DNA of 20,482 bases from Chara braunii (lineage: Eukaryota; Streptophyta; Charophyceae; Charales; Characeae): positions 875,858 through 896,339 of the forward strand of contig BFEA01000584.1 in the NCBI GenBank assembly GCA_003427395.1, written 5' to 3'. Under the pieces are notes generated by a model that did not search any database, had not been told where the DNA came from, and was given only the letters and a program-made list of their open reading frames with translations. Position numbers and translations under genes: made by a program. The stretch's first letter is position 1. The number at the start of each line of letters is the position of its first letter. This document shows positions 9,112-16,844 of this stretch, piece after piece.

Positions 9112-9591
9112 ATGGCTCACCCCTACGATTACTCGTTCCCTTTGATTGCTAGCGCAAGGTACCTGCGAGGTTCAAGGCGGGAGACAACTATACTTGGGGC
9201 CTGTAGAGAAGACTTCGACAAGGACCGTTGGATGAGCGTTACGCCTTGGCTTGAAAAACCCTTCGATGCATGGTCCGAATTGGACTGGGAGAACACAATG
9301 AAAGACTGCTCTTGGGCATCTGATGATCGACTAGCATCCAGCCAGGAATGGGGGACATTCATCTTCCTCGACCACATCCTCGTGACGAAACACACGCCGG
9401 TGTTGTCTGCGGCATTTCGTACCCGAGAGCGGTCTTTGTCGTTGATTGCGCACAACGTGTCGTGTCCACCGCGATTGTGGGGACCATCGATCAAGATGGA
9501 GTTGCTGGACTGCGCGAAACAGAACCAGTTTCTAGAGGAATATCCCCTTCCTTTCCAGGACAACTTGACGGGGAGTGTGTCGTACTTTTGC
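9112..9591 (+). CDS. Unrecognised exon-like frame (MAHPYDYSF...)
   Basis: The ATG at 9112 follows an acceptor-like GTTTGTGTGTGTAG. About 160 codons of protein-like sequence follow, rich in Trp, Asp and Glu (for example WLEKPFDAWSELDWENTM). I place the end near 9591, before GTACATG; another candidate donor, GTAAGAAA, lies at 9643. The frame is formally open to 9729, but beyond 9600 it turns into Ser/Val/Leu-rich intron-like sequence. I recognise no family. The segment lies downstream of the TATA box at 7895 and upstream of the ParB/methyltransferase track on the same strand, so it may be an early exon of that element. I could not reconcile the intron phases. Confidence 0.4.
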
Positions 9592-9691
9592 GTACATGTT
9601 GATCTCTGTTGTTTCTCTCTCGCTATGGTTCTTTCTGTTTCGGTAAGAAATGAAGTAAGACTTCAACGGAAGCAAGTATTTACGTGTCCAG

Positions 9692-9880
9692 GAATGAGCT
9701 CATCATTGACGGGGACTCGATTATGTTAACGCATGGTTGGAGGAACGGTAGGTTTGATGTGAAACTGGCGGGGCAGGTCGATACACCTCGGCATTGGGAG
9801 GAGGTCGAGGAGTATGTGAAGGTCATTAGAGACGCCATCGGTCGAACTTTAGCGAGATCATGTGGTTTCGTCCGTGCACG
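9692..9880 (+). CDS. Unrecognised exon-like frame (NELIIDGDSIM...)
   Basis: After an acceptor-like TTACGTGTCCAG, a frame of about 63 codons reads as protein: NELIIDGDSIMLTHGW, then RFDVKLAGQVDTPRHWEEVE and EYVKVIRDAIGRTLARSCGF. After about 9885 this frame becomes Ser/Thr/Leu-rich and a different frame takes over at about 9922. That suggests an intron of roughly 50 bases or a frameshift. The piece probably belongs to the same transcript as 9112-9591. Function is unknown. Confidence 0.35.
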
Positions 9881-9921
9881 ATACGTGTCTTGCTTCTCCT
9901 CCACTGCAACCCTGTGCAGTC

Positions 9922-10096
9922 CACAGCTCTTGACGTACGGTTCATCCCTGAACGCAGTGTACGGTTTCGGGGCGAAAGGATAGGCGAGGTCGAGGGGGAG
10001 GTCATGGGAGATGAACAGTGTAGGACATGTCAGTTATTCAGCTGTTCAGCAAAAGTGACACCTGAGACTGTGTATTCGTGCGAGCATTTAGTTTGA
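9922..10096 (+). CDS. Exon-like frame with a CxxC motif, first copy
   Basis: The frame resumes after an acceptor-like CCCTGTGCAG. It encodes basic sequence (RFIPERSVRFRGERIGE), then DEQCRTCQLFSCSAK, ending VYSCEHLV before a TGA. The spaced Cys pairs hint at a zinc-binding knuckle. A diverged second copy of the DEQC segment lies at about 10321-10425, indicating an internal duplication. I do not recognise the family. Confidence 0.35.
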
Positions 10097-10119
10097 TGTG
10101 AGCTTGTCGACGTCGGTTT

Positions 10120-10317
10120 AACCTCTCTCTCTCTTTCTCTCTCTTATGTGTGCGTGTGTGTGTTTAGTGATCGGTGGAGCGTACTGTTAGTCGCTCGTTG
10201 CAGGTGCCGGTTGCCTGCCTTGCCAATTGGATGCCTCAAATTGATGATGGATGTAGGTTTCCAATTGTTGTGCCTTGATTGGTGTGCCTTGGTCGTGACG
10301 CCGCTTCCTATTCAGCG
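10120..10317. other. Spacer between the two CxxC copies, CT and GT runs
   Basis: A (CT)n/(TCTC) run (10121-10145) is followed by a TGTGTGTG tract and intron-like sequence. I see no independent gene. The CT tract could serve as a polypyrimidine tract. Confidence 0.4.
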
Positions 10318-10480
10318 AAAGATGAACAATGTGAGAAATGTGGGCCATTCAGCAACAGTGTGGACTGAGACTGTGTGTGTTATGAAAGCAACGGGTTTGA
10401 TGTGAAATTGTCGATGCCGGGTTTCGATCCTTTTGCTCTGTTTGATGTGACTTTTAGCTACGCCGCTCCCGTGTTCTGTT
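10318..10480 (+). pseudogene. Diverged duplicate of the CxxC exon-like segment
   Basis: GATGAACAATGTGAGAAATG (10321) aligns with GATGAACAGTGTAGGACATG (about 10010). The similarity continues through TTCAGC, CTGAGACTGTGT and TTTGATGTGA-TTGTCGA to about 10425. The encoded DEQCEKCGPFSNS parallels DEQCRTCQLFSCS in the first copy. No single frame covers the segment without shifts, so this copy looks broken, or it is an alternative exon. Confidence 0.45.
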
Positions 10481-10554
10481 TGTCTGCTTTTGGATACGCC
10501 GTTCCCTTCCCGTGTTCTGTTTGCCAGCCCGATCGTGTCGAACTGTCGCGCTGG

Positions 10555-11300
10555 CCCCCCACGTTCGAGTCGAACTCGATCGAGTCGACCTCCATCGAGT
10601 CGATCTCGATCTAGTCGAACACGATCGCCTGGGCTCACGATCGGATCTAACACGATCGTCTGGACTCACGATTGTCTGTACTCACGATCGCCTGGACTCA
10701 CGATCGTGTCCGACTCGATTATGATCGACTCGATGTGGACTCACAGTTGTCTGTAATCACGATCGCCTGTACTCACGATCGTTTCCAACACGATCCAACA
10801 CGGTCGGATCCAACACGAATCGACCTCCATCGTGGCTTATCGTGTTCGACTCAATCGTGTCCGACTCGATTATGATCGACTCGATCGCGTTCGACTCGAT
10901 CGAGTTCAGCATGATCTCGTTCGGCGCGAGAGTGAGAGGCCAGCTCGATCGTGTTCGACTCGATCATGAGTCCAGGCTTATCGTGTTCGACTCGATCGTG
11001 TCGAACTTGATCAAGTCGAACAAGATCGCCTGGACTCACGATCGACTCGAAAATGATCGAGTCGAACACAATCGAGTGGAACGCGATCGAGTCGATCATG
11101 ATCGAGTCGAACACGATCGAGTCGAACACGATCGAGTCGAGCACGATCGAGTCGAACACGATCGAGTCGAACGCGATCGAGTCGATCATAATCGTGTCGG
11201 ACACGATCGAGTCGAACATGATCGAGCTGGCCTGTCACTCTCGCGTCGAACGAGATCGTGTTGACCACAGGCACGATCACGATCGAGTTGAACACGATCG
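10555..11300. repeat. 15-bp TCGA satellite with large inverted-repeat arms
   Basis: From about 11086 to 11230 the unit ATCGAGTCGAACACG repeats head to tail every 15 bases with few changes. The left part (10555-10850) is a looser mixture of CACGATCGYCTGGACTCACGAT and TCGAGTCGAWCTCGAT. The block at about 10850-10975 is largely the reverse complement of 11160-11265. Both arms share a GAGCTGGCCT-TCACTCTCGCG landmark, found reversed as CGCGAGAGTGAGAGGCCAGCTC near 10925-10947. Long frames on both strands (for example EHDRV repeated) are products of a unit divisible by three and not genes. Confidence 0.85.
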
Positions 11301-11414
11301 CGGATGCCTCATCACGAAGGAGAGATGCTGCCTTATCACTATCTGGAACGTTTCTGCTCCTCGTGCCATGCCAACGTTGTGCGGCCTTCTGTTTTTTTGC
11401 TTCGCGGTGATGTG

Positions 11415-11430
11415 CTGTGTTGCTTTCAGA
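11415..11430 (+). promoter_or_regulatory. Candidate 3' splice acceptor before the ORF at 11450
   Basis: GTGTTGCTTTCAG ends at 11429-11430 and is a good pyrimidine-rich acceptor. The ATG at 11450 follows 20 bases later in a favourable AAAACATGG context, with an in-frame TAG between them. The intron would therefore lie in the 5' untranslated region and could contain the 15-bp satellite. Confidence 0.45.
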
Positions 11431-11449
11431 TTAGGCAGCGCTACAAAAC

Positions 11450-12238
11450 ATGGAAGGAGAGGGGAAGGCAAGTAAACGACGAGCAAGTAAGAATTCAGGG
11501 AGCATGGAACAATCTCCGAAAAAATCGAAGGGGACGCCGGCCGCAGGGGTTGGGAGTCTGGAGGCACCGGGGTCTAAGCGGCAACGCACCCCGGTTTCGA
11601 AGGGTGCACCTTCCACGGGCACTCCGTCGACTCGTGCTCGGGGCTCTGGACCGGATAAGGCTGTGTTGATGACTGGCGGGCCTGCGGGTCAGAAACGTGT
11701 GCCTGGTCCACAGCAGGGGAGATCTGCAGTGGAGGTTATGCCCGAACGCAAACCGTCTGGAGAACGTAAACCGTCTGGAGAACGTAAACCGTCTGGCGAA
11801 CGTAAACCGTCTGGTGAAACGACTACCGTAGGTCGGCGAGACGATGTCCCCGTGATTGACCACAAGGACAAGTTCAGGATGCTGGACTGGGTGGGGAAGA
11901 CCGGACAACCATCGAGTGGCCTTGTTCTATACGTGGTCATCAAAGAAAATACTGTGCCGGTTGGCGGCCTGGTGAGGTGGACTGGGCAAAATGTGTCGTT
12001 TGCAACTTTCGAGTTGATGATGGTCCTGAATGGAAGAGGGGAAATAATACCAAACATTAAACACGTCGCTCTTCGATGGGCCAAACACGCGGGGTTTGGA
12101 AAGTCGCTAGTTGATGTGTTCAACCCACCAGGGACATTGGAAGTGAAGTTGCCTAACCTCGTTGACGTCCTCAGGTTTTTCGATAGTAATGTGATCGCGG
12201 GTAGAGAACCGGTTGTGCATCCAGAGGACCGCATATGA
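11450..12238 (+). CDS. Basic disordered N-terminus plus small globular domain of the ParB-methyltransferase track
   Basis: The frame has a strong ATG and 262 codons. Residues 1-130 are Lys/Arg/Ser/Pro/Gly-rich and probably disordered, with likely nuclear-localisation clusters (KRRASK, PKKSK). Four tandem GERKPS units (about residues 100-125) come from an 18-bp DNA repeat at 11754-11818. Residues about 140-255 look folded (FRMLDWVGKTGQPSSGLVLY, VRWTGQNVSFATFELMMVLN, NPPGTLEVKLPNLVDVLRFF), but I do not recognise the family. The stop is TGA (12236-12238). The same frame continues beyond it with coding character through three more segments to 14353. That suggests the stop is a mutation in a longer gene, although separate genes in the same frame cannot be excluded. 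Confidence 0.65.
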   Translation: MEGEGKASKRRASKNSGSMEQSPKKSKGTPAAGVGSLEAPGSKRQRTPVSKGAPSTGTPSTRARGSGPDKAVLMTGGPAGQKRVPGPQQGRSAVEVMPERKPSGERKPSGERKPSGERKPSGETTTVGRRDDVPVIDHKDKFRMLDWVGKTGQPSSGLVLYVVIKENTVPVGGLVRWTGQNVSFATFELMMVLNGRGEIIPNIKHVALRWAKHAGFGKSLVDVFNPPGTLEVKLPNLVDVLRFFDSNVIAGREPVVHPEDRI

Positions 12239-12820
12239 GAGCCTAAATGCGTGCTTTCGAGAACCGTGGAGACAGGGCCTTCGATCACGATCCACGATAC
12301 GCCGCCTGGTCCGAAAGATGGGCAGATAGGAGAGAAGGGTCCGTGCCTCGGACTGGTCGTACCGTCCGCTCCTATGAAGACCAGGCCAACGACGACCAAA
12401 ACACCAGTTGCCTTGAGCAGCCGATCGCGCTATGATGTGGCCACCAAGGGACATCTCCCCTTCGTGGGCCAGCAGCGCTATGACTACACTGTGTCGGGCC
12501 GCGTAGAGGAAGTCCATGAGTATTTTAAAGATGAGGATGAAGATAACAGCGAGGAATATTCGGAACGAGCAGGAGGACAGGAACAGTATGCTGCGGGTGT
12601 CGGCGGGATAACAAGGCATCCAGGAGAGACAAGTAAAGTGGTTGGACAGGATGAAGACAGTGAACACACTGTGAGCGCATCGGGTGGGGAGGTTGGTCCG
12701 GCAGGAGGATATGGGAGCAGCTATGAAGGATATGAGGGGGATGTGCACGCGACAGTGGCTGTGGCTGGGCATACATATGCTGCAGGGCTCGCTAAGCGAA
12801 AGAGGAAGCACAAGCGGTAG
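12239..12820 (+). CDS. Acidic linker segment, in frame with its neighbours
   Basis: This stretch continues the frame of 11450-12238 after its TGA. It runs 193 codons to a TAG at 12818-12820 with no convincing ATG of its own at the start. The middle is strongly acidic (FKDEDEDNSEEYSER) and Gly/Glu-rich, and the end is basic (LAKRKRKHKR, a plausible nuclear-localisation signal). No domain is visible. A charged linker between the N-terminal domain and the ParB-like domain is the simplest reading. Confidence 0.5.
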   Translation, partial: EPKCVLSRTVETGPSITIHDTPPGPKDGQIGEKGPCLGLVVPSAPMKTRPTTTKTPVALSSRSRYDVATKGHLPFVGQQRYDYTVSGRVEEVHEYFKDEDEDNSEEYSERAGGQEQYAAGVGGITRHPGETSKVVGQDEDSEHTVSASGGEVGPAGGYGSSYEGYEGDVHATVAVAGHTYAAGLAKRKRKHKR

Positions 12821-12832
12821 AGGAAAAGTCTT

Positions 12833-13993
12833 ATGGATAATAAACGGAGTAGGCAAGAAGCGGGTGAAAAAAGACGATTGAAAATAATGCCCGTGGATGA
12901 GGCGGTCCAGCGAACGCGAGAGACTGAGGCAACTGCGAAGAAAAAGCAGCAGCCAAAGAAAAGAAAGGCAAAAGGTGGTGTTATGGAAAAGACTTCTGTT
13001 TTTCCAGCGGAACAAACACAATCGGATGAAAAGGCCAAAGGTAAGACAGTTACTAGGCCGCCAAGTTTGCGAAATGTGCCATCAATGACTTCTTCTTGTG
13101 TTCTTAGCAAAGGCTTTTTCCTTGAGTTGGACGAGCATGGGAACCAATGTCCGGACATGGAATTCATTTATGTCCAGTTTGACAGAATTCTGGATATCCC
13201 GGACGGGGAATTCAGATACAATCAACGCTATCTTGTGCAGCAGATGGTTGACGACATTTATGACGCAATGATTGCATCGGGTGAGGCTGCTATGAGAGAG
13301 AGAATGACTGGAGCTGCCGGTGTGAATGTCTGTACGTTGTATGAGAAGCCTGTCCTTTTGTTGGTTGCCCTCCGTGATACATTGCATACTGACGCTGCAG
13401 GGAGGATTGTGAGAGCAAGGAGGGTGTTGCCCGATGATTTCAATCTCGAATCTGTGAACAAGTACTACTACTACCCTCTCAGCGGTGAGCATAACGTGGC
13501 GGCGGCAAGAAGGTGTTTTGTTGAACGCCCTGACATCGCACAAGAGCTCCGATTGGATCGCTGGACTGCGAGGCCTGTTTATTATCCGGATAAGAGCATG
13601 GACAATTACGGCACACTGAGCACTTTCCAGAACTCCAAGGACAAATGGAATACCCCACCGCACCAGAACGTGGTCGTCCAGAACATACGGAAGTTGTGGC
13701 ACGAGTCGAACTGTCCTGAAGCTAAAGGCGGCTCAACAGCAGAAGTGAAAAATGCAGAGTATAGAAAGTTTGTAGGAGAGGCTCTTCGTTTGACCGGGAT
13801 TCGTAATTTGATTGACATGTCCCTTACTACTCAGTGGAGCGGCCAGTGGTCTGACGCCCTCGGGCCCTACATGTTGTTGGCAAGGGCGACACATGACGTT
13901 TTTGAAAAGGTGAAACAAGTGTACGCCGCTTGGGAAGCTGGACAATTGCCGGGGAGAGATGTTGTGAAACCTGCTACCAAACAAGGTGAATAA
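12833..13993 (+). CDS. ParB/sulfiredoxin-like domain protein
   Basis: This frame of 386 codons starts at ATG 12833, though the frame is the same one as upstream. Residues 1-80 are basic and Lys-rich. The domain at about 112-255 looks like the ParB/Srx fold. It has IYVQFDRILDIPDGEFRYNQR (a 'parameter then residue pair' strand ending in N-R), a helical VQQMVDDIYDAMI segment, LYEKPVLLLVALRD as a strand, and YYYYPLSGEHNVAAARRC. The last matches the family's G-[HEQ]-[HR]-x-x-A-A-R nucleotide/DNA-binding motif, with Asn in place of Arg. ParB-like domains bind DNA or act as nucleases or CTP switches, and in phages they are often fused to DNA methyltransferases, which fits the next segment. The stop is TAA and the frame continues beyond it. 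Assignment rests on motif pattern alone. Confidence 0.6.
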   Translation: MDNKRSRQEAGEKRRLKIMPVDEAVQRTRETEATAKKKQQPKKRKAKGGVMEKTSVFPAEQTQSDEKAKGKTVTRPPSLRNVPSMTSSCVLSKGFFLELDEHGNQCPDMEFIYVQFDRILDIPDGEFRYNQRYLVQQMVDDIYDAMIASGEAAMRERMTGAAGVNVCTLYEKPVLLLVALRDTLHTDAAGRIVRARRVLPDDFNLESVNKYYYYPLSGEHNVAAARRCFVERPDIAQELRLDRWTARPVYYPDKSMDNYGTLSTFQNSKDKWNTPPHQNVVVQNIRKLWHESNCPEAKGGSTAEVKNAEYRKFVGEALRLTGIRNLIDMSLTTQWSGQWSDALGPYMLLARATHDVFEKVKQVYAAWEAGQLPGRDVVKPATKQGE

Positions 13994-14353
13994 AGGAAGG
14001 CACCCAGGGCTGGACCCAGATTTGAGTTGAAAGGTGGAGTTAGGTATCCGGTTCACTGGGCTCAGGGTACCAAAGGACCTGGTTACCTCGTGGTTGTGCA
14101 CGATCCGGATATCAGAGCGTGGAAGTTTTTTTCAGCGCTTGGGAGGCGTGAGCGGCTGCAACTGTTGCGGGACATTCTCACAGGCAGTGTGATATTGACT
14201 CCTAAGCGAAGTGGAGCTGCTGAACGTGCCGGGAAACATTCAACGGAAACATATGTGGAGATGGTGAAGATTGAAAGAGCAATGTGGATACCCTCACAGG
14301 AAGTCGTCAGAGTGGACGGAACCATTCTTCAACAACCTTTCCGATTTATTTGA
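13994..14353 (+). pseudogene. In-frame continuation between the ParB-like and methyltransferase-like domains
   Basis: The frame of the ParB-like segment continues after TAA 13991-13993 for 119 codons with protein-like content: RAGPRFELKGGVRYPVHWAQ, then VVVHDPDIRAWKFFSALGRR and RLQLLRDILTGSVILTPKRS. It ends at a TGA. Coding sense then passes to another frame that overlaps from 14271, so an indel of one or two bases lies somewhere in about 14290-14340. This is probably linker and the first part of the methyltransferase-like region. Confidence 0.55.
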
Positions 14354-16301
14354 TAAGTACTCTGATGAAGGATTGACGTCCGAGAGGTGGATCGACCAGC
14401 GTCGCCATTTCAAAGAGATGAGTTGGGTGCGAACGTTCTCGGCTACACTTGGAGGAGAGGAGGAAAAAGGAGAAGAGGGCTTCAAGAAAACAGCGTCACT
14501 TGCTGCGAAGTGTCCCGAAGAGTTCGTGCAGTTTGTCAACAAGCTGCTGCGCAGATCAGAAACCAGGGGTTCCGAAAGCATAAAAATGTTGGGCTCGGCG
14601 CAATATATACATTTCAAAAGACAAAACGTGAACTCTGTTTTCGTCCCATTCCAACGGGAACCAAACGATATTTCAGACGAGATGGATTCCAAAGAAATAT
14701 ATAGAGTCGTCAAACATCTGAGTTGCCACACGACCGTGCTGGATTTATGTCACCCAACCCAGATAGGGGTGTGGACTGAAGAAGTCTTTGATGGTCTGCG
14801 AAAGTTCATGGGAAAACTGGCTGGTGATTATTGGACATTATTGTGCTTCGTTCCGCGGTCTTGCGAGTATACATTTTTCAAGCGAGTTACAAGTTGGGAG
14901 ATTGACATTCACTTGTCTATTCTAAAGTGGACTCGTCAGCTACAAACGAAGGCCAAGCATTTATATAAGGTTGCGAACTTGCCTTTGGAGGACACAGACA
15001 GAATGACTGTCATCATGTACTCCAACGATGGGGATTATCACCGCAACACTATTCCCTTGCTTGAAGACATTCCAGCAAGCACTCCAGCTGCAGATCGATC
15101 ATCTGGCGAACAGGCGGATGACTTATCAGCACTTGTGCGCAGAGAGAGAAGGCCAAAGATGTTGGCTGATGTCGTGGAGAAGAACTTCACGCCCACGAAG
15201 TTGAAAATGGCAGGTATGGAGCCAAGGGAGAAATTGGTGTACGAACGTATGGAAAGGGAGCCAAATGCGACGGTGGAGACATTGAAGCATTTTTGTCCTG
15301 CGGATGAGGCGGTTGTTTTCCTGGGAAAATGCCATGCGGCGTTGATTTGGGAATTGTTAAAGAGTCACCGTCATTGCATTGTTCTGGAAGGGGAGGGTAT
15401 GAAGTTTGAGTTTCTCGTTCACTTCGTCACCAAGATGGTCAAGAGTGAACTTTACCTCGCCAAATTTGTTAAGCCGCCTCCTCGAAATGATGAAAAGCGT
15501 GATCTCGTCTACAAAGTCGGCAAAAACATCGTCAACATTTGGGAGTTTCTTTTCGAGACTAAGCCAGAAAACAGAGGGGAACGTGCATATTTCGTCAGAA
15601 GGCGAAAAATGGAATCACTTCTGAGGGGGTATCATAAGGCACCGGCGGAGATGGAAGTTGCATTTCTAGACCGTTTAGAGATGATGTACTTCGACGAACA
15701 AATCGGGGCATTTACAATCGCAACTTATGCAACTTGTTTTGGGGAAGGCTTCGATGCTGAGGACTCAGAGGAAGAAAGTGAAGATGGTACTTTGCAAGCG
15801 GCTTTGGCAGATGAGAGGCAAAAAACTTGTAGCTCGGCCTCGCAGAAGATGGGTGCGTTGGGCACATCGTCCGGTTTTGGGGGGGCTTCGAGTATGGCAG
15901 TTACAACGGACCAGTTTCAACAGACCAGTTACATGGCGGGCAAACTTCGCAACCACCTCCGTCTGAGCCTTTGGAGTACGAGATTGAAGACAGACCAGTT
16001 ACAACAGACCAGTTTCTGTTTTGGAATTGCTACGGNGAATTGCTACGGACCAGTTTCTGTTTTGGAATTGCTACGCTCTCAAACTTCGCAACCACCTCCG
16101 TCTGAGCCTTTGGAGTACGAGATTGAAGACATCATCCCTCCGGACATTGCACGGCTTCCTGGACCTATTGTGTGTCGGGATGATTATACGGTGATGCCTG
16201 ACAACGTATGGGGTCATCACATTATATGGCACCCCCACCACTTCCAACTTGCATTGGCGAGAGGGAACTGGGCAATGGCTATAAAAGAAGAAGGGGAGTG
16301 A
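14271..16301 (+). CDS. Degenerate beta-class DNA methyltransferase-like protein
   Basis: The frame is open for about 676 codons with no ATG at its start, consistent with continuing the preceding segment after a frameshift. Motif order resembles beta-class N6-adenine/N4-cytosine methyltransferases. Residues 156-170 (VLDLCHPTQIGVW) sit where motif IV (D/S-P-P-Y/W) belongs, but the catalytic tetrad is HPTQ. Residues 170-197 (WTEEVFDGLRKFM...DYWTLLCFV) follow as the usual helix and strand. TVIMYSNDGDYHR near 246-258 resembles the 'E-h-I-hh-F-K' stretch. AVVFLGKCHAALIWELL then RHCIVLEGE (347-375) match motif I (F-x-G-x-G-T) and its acidic strand, with GKC in place of GSG. The fold is plausible and activity is doubtful. 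An acidic Ser/Glu tail follows. The region near 16036 contains an N and a 139-bp duplication, so the translation there is unreliable. Confidence 0.6.
   Translation: MKEQCGYPHRKSSEWTEPFFNNLSDLFDKYSDEGLTSERWIDQRRHFKEMSWVRTFSATLGGEEEKGEEGFKKTASLAAKCPEEFVQFVNKLLRRSETRGSESIKMLGSAQYIHFKRQNVNSVFVPFQREPNDISDEMDSKEIYRVVKHLSCHTTVLDLCHPTQIGVWTEEVFDGLRKFMGKLAGDYWTLLCFVPRSCEYTFFKRVTSWEIDIHLSILKWTRQLQTKAKHLYKVANLPLEDTDRMTVIMYSNDGDYHRNTIPLLEDIPASTPAADRSSGEQADDLSALVRRERRPKMLADVVEKNFTPTKLKMAGMEPREKLVYERMEREPNATVETLKHFCPADEAVVFLGKCHAALIWELLKSHRHCIVLEGEGMKFEFLVHFVTKMVKSELYLAKFVKPPPRNDEKRDLVYKVGKNIVNIWEFLFETKPENRGERAYFVRRRKMESLLRGYHKAPAEMEVAFLDRLEMMYFDEQIGAFTIATYATCFGEGFDAEDSEEESEDGTLQAALADERQKTCSSASQKMGALGTSSGFGGASSMAVTTDQFQQTSYMAGKLRNHLRLSLWSTRLKTDQLQQTSFCFGIATXNCYGPVSVLELLRSQTSQPPPSEPLEYEIEDIIPPDIARLPGPIVCRDDYTVMPDNVWGHHIIWHPHHFQLALARGNWAMAIKEEGE
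15940..16131 (+). repeat. 139-bp duplication around an ambiguous base (assembly join)
   Basis: The 50-base segment starting CAAACTTCGCAACCACC at 15941 recurs at 16080, and CAGTTTCTGTTTTGGAATTGC also occurs twice (about 16010 and 16051). The only N of the window, at 16036, lies between the copies. The step of 139 bases changes the reading frame. Only the second copy gives the sensible continuation (TSQPPPSEPLEYEIEDIIP). This is most easily explained as a scaffolding or gap-filling artefact. Confidence 0.75.
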
Positions 16302-16844
16302 CAATTTTGCCTCCACAGACGCATGTCACGATCCAAGTTTGTCGCACACGCCAAAAATGAGATTGGCAAGCGACTACTGCAACTTAATCCGAAGGTTTCT
16401 CAATCAAGACTGGATGCAAGGACAGAAGAAATCTTTGAAGAGTTCAAAACATCTCGATGGCTTGAGTATCTGTAAGAGTTCTATGATTGAGAAACAAGTC
16501 CAGTTTTTGGATATAATTGGCGTATCGAAGAGGAACTTGAAGACAAAGTTGGGGAAAGGAAAGGAGCGAGCGGCGATGAGAGTGGCAAGGGATCAGGATC
16601 AGGCGACGGTGCGCTTGGCAAGGGAACAAGATCAAGTGGTGGTGAACATGACAAGGGATCGAAACCACGGAGCGGTGCCAGTGGCAAGGGCCTAGGACCG
16701 AGCGCCGGTGCAAGTGGAAAACCAATAAGTCATGGTGAACTGCAAAAACACGAAATGTGTCAAGGGCGTCTAGCAACAGAGGGAAAGGTATCAGGACCAA
16801 GCGGCGGTGCACATGACAAGGATCGGGTTCGCCTCTGGGATTAG
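16302..16844 (+). pseudogene. Continuation of the methyltransferase frame into a Gly/Ser repeat linker, broken by stops
   Basis: After TGA 16299-16301 the same frame keeps coding character (MSRSKFVAHAKNEIGKRLLQ and EEIFEEFKTSRWLEYL). It meets TAA (16473-16475) and TGA (16488-16490), and resumes as SPVFGYNWRIEEELEDKVGE. From about 16560 it is a Gly/Ser/Lys-rich linker made of 33-bp DNA units (for example SGDGALGKGTRSSGGEHDKG), then ISHGELQKHE. The stop at 16842 follows a one-base deletion near 16820: sibling repeat units read GACAAGGGATCG where this one has GACAAGGATCG. Beyond it the coding sense moves one frame. The candidate splice site CT|GTAAGAG at 16471-16475 offers an alternative explanation for the first stop. 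Confidence 0.5.
16560..16720 (+). repeat. 33-bp tandem repeat (11-residue coding units)
   Basis: About four diverged 33-base units carry a conserved RGTGGCAAGGG-type end: GCGCTTGGCAAGGG, GAACATGACAAGGG, GCCAGTGGCAAGGG, GCAAGTGGAAAACC. They encode the Gly/Ser/Lys linker in the frame continuing from the methyltransferase-like region. Confidence 0.6.

Noticed and set aside
9331-9360. CTGATGA at about 9320 as a second hammerhead
   Set aside because: No GAA core and no flanking stems follow at suitable spacing; the other CTGATGA sites (near 664 and 14361) also lack a core.
10842-11295. Repetitive EHDRV-type proteins on both strands
   Set aside because: They are products of the 15-bp satellite. 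Similar proteins appear on both strands because the array is an inverted repeat.
12107-13021. 304-codon minus-strand ORF
   Set aside because: It is antisense to the stronger plus-strand coding track and rich in Ser/Leu/Phe, as expected from an opposite-strand shadow.
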